NCBI GenBank assembly: GCA_002733465.1
Contig: NVVT01000003.1
Coordinates: 161,359 to 171,448 of the forward strand
DNA length: 10,090 nucleotides
Reading direction: 5' to 3'
Source: Kangiella sp.
Lineage (GTDB): Bacteria > Pseudomonadota > Gammaproteobacteria > Enterobacterales > Kangiellaceae
The translations under genes and the position numbers were made by a program. Shown here piece by piece: positions 1 to 6,426 of the stretch. Within the stretch, counting starts at the first letter, position 1. Every line of letters begins with the position of its first letter. Below the pieces are notes generated by a model. It searched no databases. It was not told where the DNA came from and worked only from the letters and a program-made list of their open reading frames with translations.

Positions 1-931
1 TTATTTCTTGTTCAACTAATGCATTTGGCATATCAAAATCATGTGCTTCAACCAACGCGTCCATCACCTGTTGCTTAACTTTTGATGTGATAGCCTGCTT
101 TAACTCTCTTTCCATATTTTTGCGTATATCAACTTTCATATCCGCAATTTTTCCGTCTGCAATACCTAGTTTCTCAGCTAATTCGCTCATTTTGAGCGCT
201 TCTTTTTTGTTAACTTTGTTTATCTTAGTTGCAAATAAGGCATCTTTTCCAGCGACATCTTTATTTTGATAATCTTCAGGGAAGGTTACTTTGACTTCAA
301 CTTCATCACCTGTTTTTGTACCAACAAGTTGCTCCTCAAAGCCCGGAATCATTTGTCCTTTACCTAATAACAGCTCAAAGTTATCAGCCTTTCCGCCGTT
401 AAACTCTTCACCATCTATGGTACCAACAAAATCGATCACCACTTGATCTTCATTCTTAGCTTTACGTTTAACTTCAACCCAGTTCGCTTGTTGCTCTCGC
501 AACGTATCAATCATTTTGGTTAAATCGTCATCGGCTACTTCAGCGGTAGTCATTTCAATCTCTACTTTAGAGAAATCTTCTAATTTTATTTCAGGGTATA
601 TGTCGAAAGTTGCAGTAAATTCAAGATCTTTCCCCTCTTCCATTGAGACTGGCTCAATTCTTGGAGGACCTGCTGGTTGCATTTTTTCTTGAACAACGGC
701 TTCGTAGAAAGAACGTTGCATCACATCAGAAATTACATCTTGACGTACGTGTGCACCAAATCGTTTTTTGATCACGTTTAAAGGGATTTTACCGGGTCTA
801 AAACCATTAAGACGTTGAGTTTTAGCCAACTCTTTCATTTTAGTTAAAGCGACGCCGTCAATCTTACTTGACTCAACACCGATGGTTAATTTTCTTTCTA
901 GACCTGATGTAGTTTCTACTGAAACTTGCAT
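1..931 (-). CDS. tig: Trigger factor, N-terminal 310 residues (3' end outside window)
   Basis: Ribosome-associated chaperone and peptidyl-prolyl isomerase that binds nascent chains at the exit tunnel. Translating the minus strand from the ATG at 931-929 gives an unbroken frame to the window edge, 310 residues of a protein usually about 430 long. The ribosome-docking signature GFRPGKIP sits at residues 43-50, the position it has in E. coli. The FKBP-like PPIase domain follows at roughly 150-240 (VVIDFVGTIDGEEFNGG and LGKGQMIPGFEEQL are readable), and the start of the C-terminal substrate-cradle helices is present. A GGAG Shine-Dalgarno lies six bases before the ATG. The gene is downstream of the four tRNA genes in the same orientation, so read-through from their promoter is possible. 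In many gammaproteobacteria clpP, clpX and lon follow tig, but that region is not visible here. Confidence 0.97.
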   Translation of the reverse strand, partial: MQVSVETTSGLERKLTIGVESSKIDGVALTKMKELAKTQRLNGFRPGKIPLNVIKKRFGAHVRQDVISDVMQRSFYEAVVQEKMQPAGPPRIEPVSMEEGKDLEFTATFDIYPEIKLEDFSKVEIEMTTAEVADDDLTKMIDTLREQQANWVEVKRKAKNEDQVVIDFVGTIDGEEFNGGKADNFELLLGKGQMIPGFEEQLVGTKTGDEVEVKVTFPEDYQNKDVAGKDALFATKINKVNKKEALKMSELAEKLGIADGKIADMKVDIRKNMERELKQAITSKVKQQVMDALVEAHDFDMPNALVEQEI

Positions 932-1054
932 AATATGCTCCGATTTATAACAGATTGCACTTTCAAAATTATCTGACCTTGGATCTTATGGAGGAGTAAC
1001 GTGAACTTTGAAATGCGACTAGCTGATTAACAGAAAACTATAACACAATACTTT

Positions 1055-1082
1055 ATATTAAAAGTAAGTACTAGCATGTCAT
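1055..1082 (-). promoter_or_regulatory. Candidate promoter for tig
   Basis: On the minus strand ATGACA (1082-1077, five of six matches to TTGACA) is followed after 16 bases by TAATAT (1060-1055, four of six matches to TATAAT). It lies about 125 bases before the tig ATG. The region is AT-rich, so a chance match is quite possible; tig could equally be reached from the tRNA promoter. Confidence 0.3.
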
Positions 1083-1123
1083 ATATCGTTAAAGGATAGT
1101 AGCAAAGCTCAGGCAACCACCCA

Positions 1124-1186
1124 CTGACTCAAGTCAGAAAATGTTAGGGGATCTCCCTTAATTATTCCTTAGTATATTTTCTAAGG
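1124..1186 (-). other. Cluster of three short hairpins between tRNA-Leu and tig
   Basis: Reading the minus strand away from tRNA-Leu, three inverted repeats follow one another. The first is CCTTAG/CTAAGG with an eight-base loop (1186-1167). The second is TTAAGGG/CCCCTAA with an AGAT loop and one A-C mismatch (1161-1144). The third is CTGAC/GTCAG with a TTGA loop (1137-1124). None is followed by a T run, so they do not form a standard intrinsic terminator. They may aid 3' processing of the tRNA precursor or lower read-through into tig. The rest of 932-1197 is AT-rich and contains no open frame I would call. Confidence 0.4.
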
Positions 1187-1197
1187 TTAGTAACTAG

Positions 1198-1282
<85 letters not shown>

Positions 1283-1379
1283 ACTAGGTTACTAATCGGT
1301 TATTCCGCTATATTTCTAGCTAAACAGTTAGAAAGCAAGCTAATAACATGGGGTTATTTTAAATAAAACAACCAAAATA

Positions 1380-1456
1380 TGGGGTGGACGATGGGGTTTG
1401 AACCCACGACAACCGGAATCACAATCCGGGACTCTACCAACTGAGCTACGCCCACC
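1380..1456 (-). tRNA. tRNA-His (anticodon GUG)
   Basis: The anticodon loop TTGTGAT gives GUG. The acceptor stem GTGGGCG/CGTCCAC contains one G-U pair, and CCA is encoded at 1382-1380. A G at 1456, one base before the stem, can pair with the C73 discriminator; this is the extra G-1 that identifies tRNA-His to its synthetase. The D arm (TAGCTCAGTTGGTAGAG) and T arm (GTGGGTTCAAACCCCAT) are canonical. Confidence 0.97.
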
Positions 1457-1533
1457 ATAATTTTATTTCAGTTTAAAATAATTGAAACTAAATCAAATTT
1501 TAAACATCTCTATAAACGCAATAAGACCACAAA

Positions 1534-1610
1534 TGGTGCGCCCGGCAGGATTCGAACCTGCTACCCTCGGCTTAGAAGGCCGATGCTCTATCCTGATGAG
1601 CTACGGGCGC
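1534..1610 (-). tRNA. tRNA-Arg (anticodon UCU)
   Basis: The 77-nt gene has a perfect acceptor stem (GCGCCCG/CGGGCGC) and an encoded CCA at 1536-1534. The T arm is GCAGGTTCGAATCCTGC. The anticodon loop CTTCTAA gives UCU, which reads AGA and AGG. In E. coli the comparable cluster carries an Arg(CCG) tRNA next to His; here the Arg isoacceptor is UCU. Confidence 0.97.
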
Positions 1611-1728
1611 ATTGTTTATCCTATTACTTTGCTTTCCTTTATATTAAAAATCATTATTAAGAGAGTGAGTAAAATGATTCATACCCAAACGATCTTATCT
1701 AAACGACCTAACATAACAGAAAGAAAAT

Positions 1729-1805
1729 TGGTCGGGGTGGAGAGATTCGAACTCCCGACATCCTGCACCCAAAGCAGGCGCGCTACCAGACTGCGCTACA
1801 CCCCG
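1729..1805 (-). tRNA. tRNA-Pro (anticodon UGG)
   Basis: The 77-nt gene has the acceptor stem CGGGGTG/CACCCCG and an encoded CCA (1731-1729). The C1-G72 pair and A73 are the usual identity elements of bacterial tRNA-Pro. The anticodon loop TTTGGGT gives UGG. It is the first tRNA of the cluster, about 65 bases downstream of the predicted start of transcription. Confidence 0.97.
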
Positions 1806-1876
1806 ACGATCACTCGTGAAAGATACATAAATTAGCCAAACAACTTACTAATTTGCCCTTATCTCGAGAGCGCGGA

Positions 1877-1905
1877 ATAATACTGATTTAAGTCATGGAG
1901 GTCAA
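1877..1905 (-). promoter_or_regulatory. Sigma-70 promoter of the tRNA Pro-Arg-His-Leu cluster
   Basis: On the minus strand TTGACC (1905-1900) and TATTAT (1882-1877) are separated by exactly 17 bases. Each hexamer matches consensus at five of six positions. The bases just after the -10 box are TCCGCG, a GC-rich discriminator of the kind found at stringently controlled stable-RNA promoters. Transcription would start near 1870. It lies between the end of mreB and tRNA-Pro and faces the tRNAs, so it probably drives all four. A run of seven T on the minus strand at 1932-1926 lies just upstream, but I see no strong terminator stem for mreB. Confidence 0.85.
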
Positions 1906-1980
1906 CAAAGAAAACCATTAAATTTAAAAAAACAAATCAAGTTTATTCGCGCTCATTATTTTCGGTTATTTATTCGCCTA

Positions 1981-3021
1981 TTAACCTTGCCAGAATAAAT
2001 CGCCGCCATGGTCTTCTATTGTTTCTAATACCTTACCACCGCCTCTAGCTACACAAGTTAGTGGATCCTGCGCGACAATCACTGGTAGACCCGTTTCTTC
2101 CATAAATAAACGGTCAAGATCTTTAATTAACGCACCGCCGCCGGTTAAAACCATGCCACGTTCCGAGATGTCGGCGGCCAATTCCGGTGGCGACTGTTCA
2201 AGCACTGAACGCACCGCCCTAATCATACCACTTAAAGGATCTTGTAAAGCTTCTAAAACTTCATTACTGTTGATAGTGAATTTACGAGGAATACCTTCTG
2301 CTAAGTTTCTACCCCGAACGTCGATTTCCATCACTTCGTTGCCTGGAAATGCGGTTCCGATTTCATGTTTTATTCGCTCAGCGGTTGATTCACCGATAAC
2401 CGTGCCGTAGTTACGTCTGACATATTCGATAATCGCATCATCAAAGCGATCGCCACCTATTCTTACGGAATCTGAAGCAACCACTCCATTAAGGGAAAGA
2501 ATGGCAATTTCAGTCGTTCCGCCACCAATATCAACCACCATAGAGCCTCTTGCTTCACCCACCGGTAATCCTGCGCCAACAGCTGCTGCAACAGGTTCTT
2601 CAATCAAATACACATCTCTTGCTCCTGCACCATAAGCGGACTCTTTAATGGCTCTTCTCTCTACTTGCGTTGAACCACAAGGTACGCAAATTAAAACTCT
2701 GGGACTTGGTCTCAAAAAGCTAGTGTCATGTACTTTTCTAATAAACTCTTGAAGCATTTTTTCAGTCACTTCAAAATCAGCAATAACGCCATCTTTCAAA
2801 GGACGAATTGCGGTAATATTACCAGGAGTTCTACCTAACATTGCTTTGGCAGCAGTACCTACGGCTGCGATGGTTTTATTGCCCCCCCTTTCATGACGAA
2901 TAGCGACGACTGAAGGTTCATTAAGTACGATCCCTTTATCACGCATATAAATTAAAGTATTTGCAGTACCTAGATCAATTGAAAGATCCGCAGAAAATAA
3001 GCCTCTAATTTTGTTAAACAT
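1981..3021 (-). CDS. mreB: Rod shape-determining actin homologue MreB
   Basis: Bacterial actin that polymerises under the inner membrane and guides the elongasome during cell-wall synthesis. The 346 residues match the usual length of about 347 and align end to end with my memory of E. coli MreB. Visible landmarks are the N-terminal amphipathic segment MFNKIRGLFS, phosphate-1 loop IDLGTANTLIY (15-25), phosphate-2 loop DIGGGTTE (164-171), and adenosine-binding VLTGGGAL (291-298). The C-terminus GGDLFWQG is also family-like. The ATG start agrees with family starts. Its Shine-Dalgarno is unusual: AAAGG ends only two bases before ATG, and AAGGA lies twelve bases away. The gene is not followed by mreC and mreD; the tRNA cluster promoter begins within 80 bases. 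A run of seven G in the coding strand (2888-2882) spans codons Arg45-Gly47. Confidence 0.97.
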   Translation of the reverse strand: MFNKIRGLFSADLSIDLGTANTLIYMRDKGIVLNEPSVVAIRHERGGNKTIAAVGTAAKAMLGRTPGNITAIRPLKDGVIADFEVTEKMLQEFIRKVHDTSFLRPSPRVLICVPCGSTQVERRAIKESAYGAGARDVYLIEEPVAAAVGAGLPVGEARGSMVVDIGGGTTEIAILSLNGVVASDSVRIGGDRFDDAIIEYVRRNYGTVIGESTAERIKHEIGTAFPGNEVMEIDVRGRNLAEGIPRKFTINSNEVLEALQDPLSGMIRAVRSVLEQSPPELAADISERGMVLTGGGALIKDLDRLFMEETGLPVIVAQDPLTCVARGGGKVLETIEDHGGDLFWQG

Positions 3022-3097
3022 AACCTTTAATGATCCTTAATCGATTTGATAATTTAAAAATAAGCACGACACTTTAAACGGCTATTGGCTTAGCCTG

Positions 3098-3126
3098 TTG
3101 TCAATTTAACCTGTTATCGGTTTTAT
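3098..3126 (+). promoter_or_regulatory. Candidate promoter for the GNAT gene
   Basis: TTGTCA (3098-3103) and TTTTAT (3121-3126) are spaced by 17 bases on the plus strand, about 125 bases before the acetyltransferase ATG. The same -35 area read on the minus strand contains a perfect TTGACA (3104-3099) facing mreB, but only a poor -10 (GTTTAA, 19-base spacing) follows it. The 229-bp region between the two divergent genes probably holds both promoters; the exact sites are uncertain. Confidence 0.3.
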
Positions 3127-3250
3127 AAGGGGGTTATACCTTACTTTTTACTTAAACAGAAGAAATTGTTATCATTTTAGAGCTAGTGAGCAATTCTTAA
3201 ACCTACACGTAGCATACACGTACCCTAAACGCGCCTTTATAGGACAAATA

Positions 3251-3775
3251 ATGTCACTTTTAATTCAACCTCTCGATCATGCCACGATAAAGCCTTTAGT
3301 CAAACTTGCCTCTATCATTTGGCATGAACATTACGACGCTATAATCGGTGATGAGCAAGTAGACTATATGCTTGAAAAATTTCAAAGTGAAAAAGCCATC
3401 GCTGAACAACAAACAGAAGGTTATCGATACTTTGCTGCCTATGAAAAATCTAGTTTAAGACGTTCAGACGAATCGACGAATCGACTTATGGGATATTTTT
3501 CAATTATAGAAAGAGAAAATAGTAGCTTGTTCATTAGCAAGTTTTACTTATCGAGTAAAGCACGAGGCAAAGGATATGGTCGTAAGATGCTTGAGTTTAT
3601 TGAATCAAATGCTCGAGAGTCGAACAAAATCAGTTTAGACCTCACCGTTAATAAGTTTAATAACGCATATGAAATTTATTTAAAACTCGGTTTTGAAAAA
3701 GTGGGTGATGCGCAATTTGATATTGGTAGAGGTTATATTATGGATGATTACTTGCTTAAAAAAATGCTAGCCTAA
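3251..3775 (+). CDS. GNAT-family N-acetyltransferase
   Basis: A 174-residue protein with the fold signature of GCN5-related N-acetyltransferases, cytoplasmic enzymes that move an acetyl group from acetyl-CoA to an amine. The acetyl-CoA pyrophosphate loop RGKGYG is at residues 105-110, after the beta-4 strand SLFISKFYLSS. Motif B (VNKFNNAYEIYLKLGFEKVG, 133-152) contains the N-x-x-A-x-x-x-Y-x-x-x-G-F pattern typical of this family. The N-terminus (KLASIIWHEHYDAIIG) resembles GNATs that act on small molecules or peptides, but the substrate cannot be read from the sequence. An AGGA Shine-Dalgarno lies seven bases before the ATG. It is divergent from mreB and convergent with uvrY. A tandem 8-bp repeat at 3467-3485 encodes part of a loop (about residues 73-79). 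Confidence 0.9.
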   Translation: MSLLIQPLDHATIKPLVKLASIIWHEHYDAIIGDEQVDYMLEKFQSEKAIAEQQTEGYRYFAAYEKSSLRRSDESTNRLMGYFSIIERENSSLFISKFYLSSKARGKGYGRKMLEFIESNARESNKISLDLTVNKFNNAYEIYLKLGFEKVGDAQFDIGRGYIMDDYLLKKMLA

Positions 3776-3829
3776 ATATATTTGATTATCAGAAACCTCT
3801 GGTTAACCAAAACCTCGCAATAACTAAAA

Positions 3830-4477
3830 TCAGCCAATCTTATTAAGATCCAAAATTCCGTGACGAATTGCCATATGAGTTAACTCAACGTCATTAGCAA
3901 TATTAAGCTTCTCAAAAAGGCGGTAACGATAACTATTGACGGTTTTCGTGCTCAAAAACAAACTATCCGATATATTCTGTACTTTTTGTCCCTGAGTGAT
4001 CATCAGCATCACTTGCATTTCTCTCTCGGATAAAATATCAAATGGTGATTCAGAATCTGGTTCTAATGCTTTAAGAGCCATTTGTTGCGCAATTTCTGGA
4101 GTGATATAGCGTTTACCCGTTTTAACTTGAATAATCGCTTTCACCATTTCAGAGATATCAACACCTTTAGTGACATATCCAGCGGCACCCGCTTGCATAA
4201 ACTTGGTTGGGTAAGGCTCTTCGTTATGCACAGTCACGGCAATGACTTTAATATCAGGATCAAATCGGATCAATCTTCTAGTGGCTTCTAACCCACCAAT
4301 GCCTGGCATATTGGCATCCATTAAAACAACTTCAGGACGTAGCTCTCTAGCTAACTTAATTGCTTCTTCACCACTTTCAGCTTGTCCAATCACCTTAATT
4401 TTATCGAAATCGGCTAACATGCTAGAAATACCGGTTCGGATCAATTCGTGATCATCCACAATAAGAACTTTTATCAA
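3830..4477 (-). CDS. uvrY: UvrY/GacA/SirA-type response regulator
   Basis: DNA-binding response regulator of the BarA/UvrY (GacS/GacA) two-component system, which activates the small RNAs that titrate CsrA. The 215 residues contain a receiver domain with acidic residues D8 and D9, phospho-acceptor D54, T82 and K104. A LuxR-type helix-turn-helix follows at about 148-210 (LSEREMQVMLMITQGQKV, then STKTVNSYRYRLFEKLN). MPGIGGLEATR, MQAGAAGY, SPF.LSERE and DVELTHMAIRHG read almost as in E. coli UvrY, which separates it from general NarL-family members. Translation starts at TTG (4477-4475), with GGGAG six bases upstream. In most gammaproteobacteria uvrC and often pgsA follow; here the gene instead ends 54 bases from the converging acetyltransferase. 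The cognate sensor BarA is not in the window. Confidence 0.93.
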   Translation of the reverse strand: MIKVLIVDDHELIRTGISSMLADFDKIKVIGQAESGEEAIKLARELRPEVVLMDANMPGIGGLEATRRLIRFDPDIKVIAVTVHNEEPYPTKFMQAGAAGYVTKGVDISEMVKAIIQVKTGKRYITPEIAQQMALKALEPDSESPFDILSEREMQVMLMITQGQKVQNISDSLFLSTKTVNSYRYRLFEKLNIANDVELTHMAIRHGILDLNKIG

Positions 4478-4483
4478 GTGCTT

Positions 4484-4492
4484 CTCCCTGTA
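4484..4492 (-). promoter_or_regulatory. uvrY Shine-Dalgarno overlapped by a CsrA-like site
   Basis: The minus strand reads TACAGGGAG from 4492 to 4484. GGGAG is the Shine-Dalgarno for the TTG start six bases further on, and it decides that start. TACAGGGA also fits the eight-base core UACARGGA of the CsrA SELEX consensus, so CsrA bound here would compete with the ribosome. I see no second GGA in the 60 bases upstream, although CsrA usually bridges two sites. Confidence 0.5.
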
Positions 4493-4762
4493 GTTAATAT
4501 ATCTCAGCTTACCATGTTCAACTAAATAGGCAAATAAAAACTAATGATAAACAAACTTCAAATTTCGCTAAAAATTAGGAAGATTAAATCACGAAATCGA
4601 TGAACGTCATTAGATTAAACAACGCATTGATAACCTTACCCATCAAGCATAATTTTATGTACCATTATTTTTAAACGTTTGTCTTTAAAGCATTTATTTT
4701 AATATGGTGAGGATGTTACAATTGATATATTAAATTACACCTTCACATTTGGTTATAAACTA

Positions 4763-6292
4763 ATGCAAGTGCGCACTCACTTTTTCCTTTTTCTTTTTAT
4801 TGTCAGTTCATCTGTTTCATCAGCACCTTGGATCGAATCAAATGATATTGGTTTAAGAGCAGACATCCAACTATTGTCGGATACTGGCATATTAGATATG
4901 CCAGTAACAACTTATCCATTAATGTGGACAAGTATTGCTCATCAACTAAAAAGAATTGACCCAAACTCATTATCCAATTCACAACAAATAGCTTTCTCTC
5001 ATTTACGTAGAAAGATGAATTCGCTAAATTCGAAATCGATCGAAAACAAAGCGAGTTTATATCTATCTAGTAACGAACGGAGATTTACGTCTTTTGGTTC
5101 TAACGATTTTGAGCGTTCTACCGCGACAATTTCTACAGAATATACAGGAGAAAATTTAGCCGGTAAATTTCAAATAAACTACAATAAAGCCTATAACTTA
5201 TCCACTAATCAAGACAAGTTGAATATGGATGGCAGTTATATAGCTTATCGATACGGTAATTGGGTGGTCGATATTGGAGCCGTTGATAAATGGTGGGGGC
5301 CAGGGTATGACACAAGTTTAATCCTCTCTTCCAACGCTCGCCCACTTCCCGCAATAGCAATCAAACGTGATAATACACAAGCATTTGAAACACCTTGGCT
5401 AAGCTGGATAGGGCCCTGGACATTTACCGCTCAAATTGCACAGCTCGAACACGATCGTTTCGTTCCCGATGCCAAACTGTGGAGCTCTAGAGCGACTTTT
5501 AAGCCATTCAAACGTCTAGAGCTAGGATTATCTTGGTCTTATCAATGGGGAGGCAAAGATCAACCCGAATCGTTAGATGACTTTGTCAGAGGATTACTAG
5601 GTCAAACAGAGTGCATTGATGGTTCTGAAAGCTGTGGTGAAGAATTACAAACTAAACTAGGTAATCAGTTAGCCGGTTTTGATGGTCGTTGGGGCGATAC
5701 TATTTTTGATTTACCCTATGCAATATATGCTCAGTCCATTGGCGAAGATAGTCCAAGTCCTGGAACCTTACAAATAACCGATAAAGCATTTTTATATGGA
5801 ATAGAAACTCAGTTTTCCATCGGCGAACAGCAAATATTGGCCAATTTCGAATACACAGACACACAGGTTAGTTGTGCATCAGCAGAAGATACTTCTCAAG
5901 ATTGTTATTATGAACATAGCATCTATCGTTCAGGCTATCGCTATCGTCAGCGTAGCATCGGTTCAACTTATGATAACGACGCGGAAACCAATACAATAAC
6001 TTTTGTTGGAAGGTTAATTAATGGCGATTCTTGGTTAATTAAACTAAAAAATGCAAAATTAAATACCAATAACAGAGATGTATTTCCAAACGACCCATTA
6101 CTTGGAAATAGTGTCAGTAAAGTAGCCGAAAAGCTTTCTCAGCTATCCTTTGAATATCATTTAATTCTAGATTCTGATCGATTTACTTTTGGTAGTACGT
6201 TAAGTGAATCAAAATTCAATTTAGAAAATAATATCGAAGACAGTAAAGATTACAATTTTTACTTCAAATATGAATATAATTTTATTCAGTAA
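4763..6292 (+). CDS. Capsule assembly Wzi-family outer membrane protein
   Basis: Outer-membrane beta-barrel of the Wzi family, which in E. coli K30 acts as a lectin that anchors group 1 capsule to the cell surface. The 509-residue protein starts with a signal peptide: basic MQVRTH, hydrophobic FFLFLFIVSSSV, then SSA with probable cleavage after Ala21. The following segment WIESNDIGLRADIQLLSDTGILDMPVTTYPLMWTSI is the periplasmic helical part. The family hallmark DIGAVDKWWGPGYDTSLILSSNARPLPAIAIKRDN is at about 170-204, and alternating aromatic strands run to the C-terminus FYFKYEYNFIQ. Cysteine pairs C284/C291 and C371/C381 could form loop disulfides. No good Shine-Dalgarno precedes the ATG, but the signal peptide fixes the start. 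It converges with a nucleotide-sugar dehydratase, which supports a capsule role. Confidence 0.9.
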   Translation: MQVRTHFFLFLFIVSSSVSSAPWIESNDIGLRADIQLLSDTGILDMPVTTYPLMWTSIAHQLKRIDPNSLSNSQQIAFSHLRRKMNSLNSKSIENKASLYLSSNERRFTSFGSNDFERSTATISTEYTGENLAGKFQINYNKAYNLSTNQDKLNMDGSYIAYRYGNWVVDIGAVDKWWGPGYDTSLILSSNARPLPAIAIKRDNTQAFETPWLSWIGPWTFTAQIAQLEHDRFVPDAKLWSSRATFKPFKRLELGLSWSYQWGGKDQPESLDDFVRGLLGQTECIDGSESCGEELQTKLGNQLAGFDGRWGDTIFDLPYAIYAQSIGEDSPSPGTLQITDKAFLYGIETQFSIGEQQILANFEYTDTQVSCASAEDTSQDCYYEHSIYRSGYRYRQRSIGSTYDNDAETNTITFVGRLINGDSWLIKLKNAKLNTNNRDVFPNDPLLGNSVSKVAEKLSQLSFEYHLILDSDRFTFGSTLSESKFNLENNIEDSKDYNFYFKYEYNFIQ

Positions 6293-6426
6293 AGAGAGGC
6301 GGTTTTATTTCTTGGACCTAAACCTTAAAAATAATTGATAGGCTACTTCGGCTTTAGCTTAGCGGCTTTCATATACATTCTGCTGAGCTTAAATATTTCA
6401 GAGTGATTTTATATATGTGTTGAATT

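Noticed and set aside
87..269. 60-codon plus-strand open frame
   Set aside because: It lies antisense within tig and has low-complexity Ser/Leu/Phe composition expected of a shadow frame.
1482..1835. 117-codon plus-strand open frame with a GFEPATLGLEGRC-like stretch
   Set aside because: It runs antisense across tRNA-Arg and tRNA-Pro. This peptide is a well-known false translation of tRNA T-arm and anticodon sequence, not a protein.
2153..2410. 85-codon plus-strand open frame
   Set aside because: It is antisense inside mreB, whose protein sequence is conserved across the whole interval.
3800..3809. Perfect 10-bp palindrome TGGTTAACCA between the acetyltransferase gene and uvrY
   Set aside because: It has no loop and no T run, so it cannot serve as a terminator; it is too short to claim as a protein-binding site.
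3914..3922. GGCGGTAA, one base off the RfaH ops element core GGCGGTAG
   Set aside because: It lies inside the uvrY coding sequence on the plus strand and not upstream of any polysaccharide gene.
4082..4451. Two 69-codon plus-strand open frames
   Set aside because: Both are antisense shadows of uvrY with no Shine-Dalgarno or recognisable domain.
4494..4521. Candidate uvrY promoter TTGAAC and TATTAA with 16-base spacing on the minus strand
   Set aside because: Transcription would start within the Shine-Dalgarno, leaving no usable leader; the hexamers match consensus at only four positions each.
4601..4675. 24-codon plus-strand open frame upstream of the Wzi-family gene
   Set aside because: It has no ribosome binding site and no recognisable sequence; short frames of this kind are expected by chance.
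6301..6380. Possible bidirectional terminator between the Wzi gene and the dehydratase
   Set aside because: Only four-pair stems (GCTA/TAGC) can be drawn and no T run follows on either strand.
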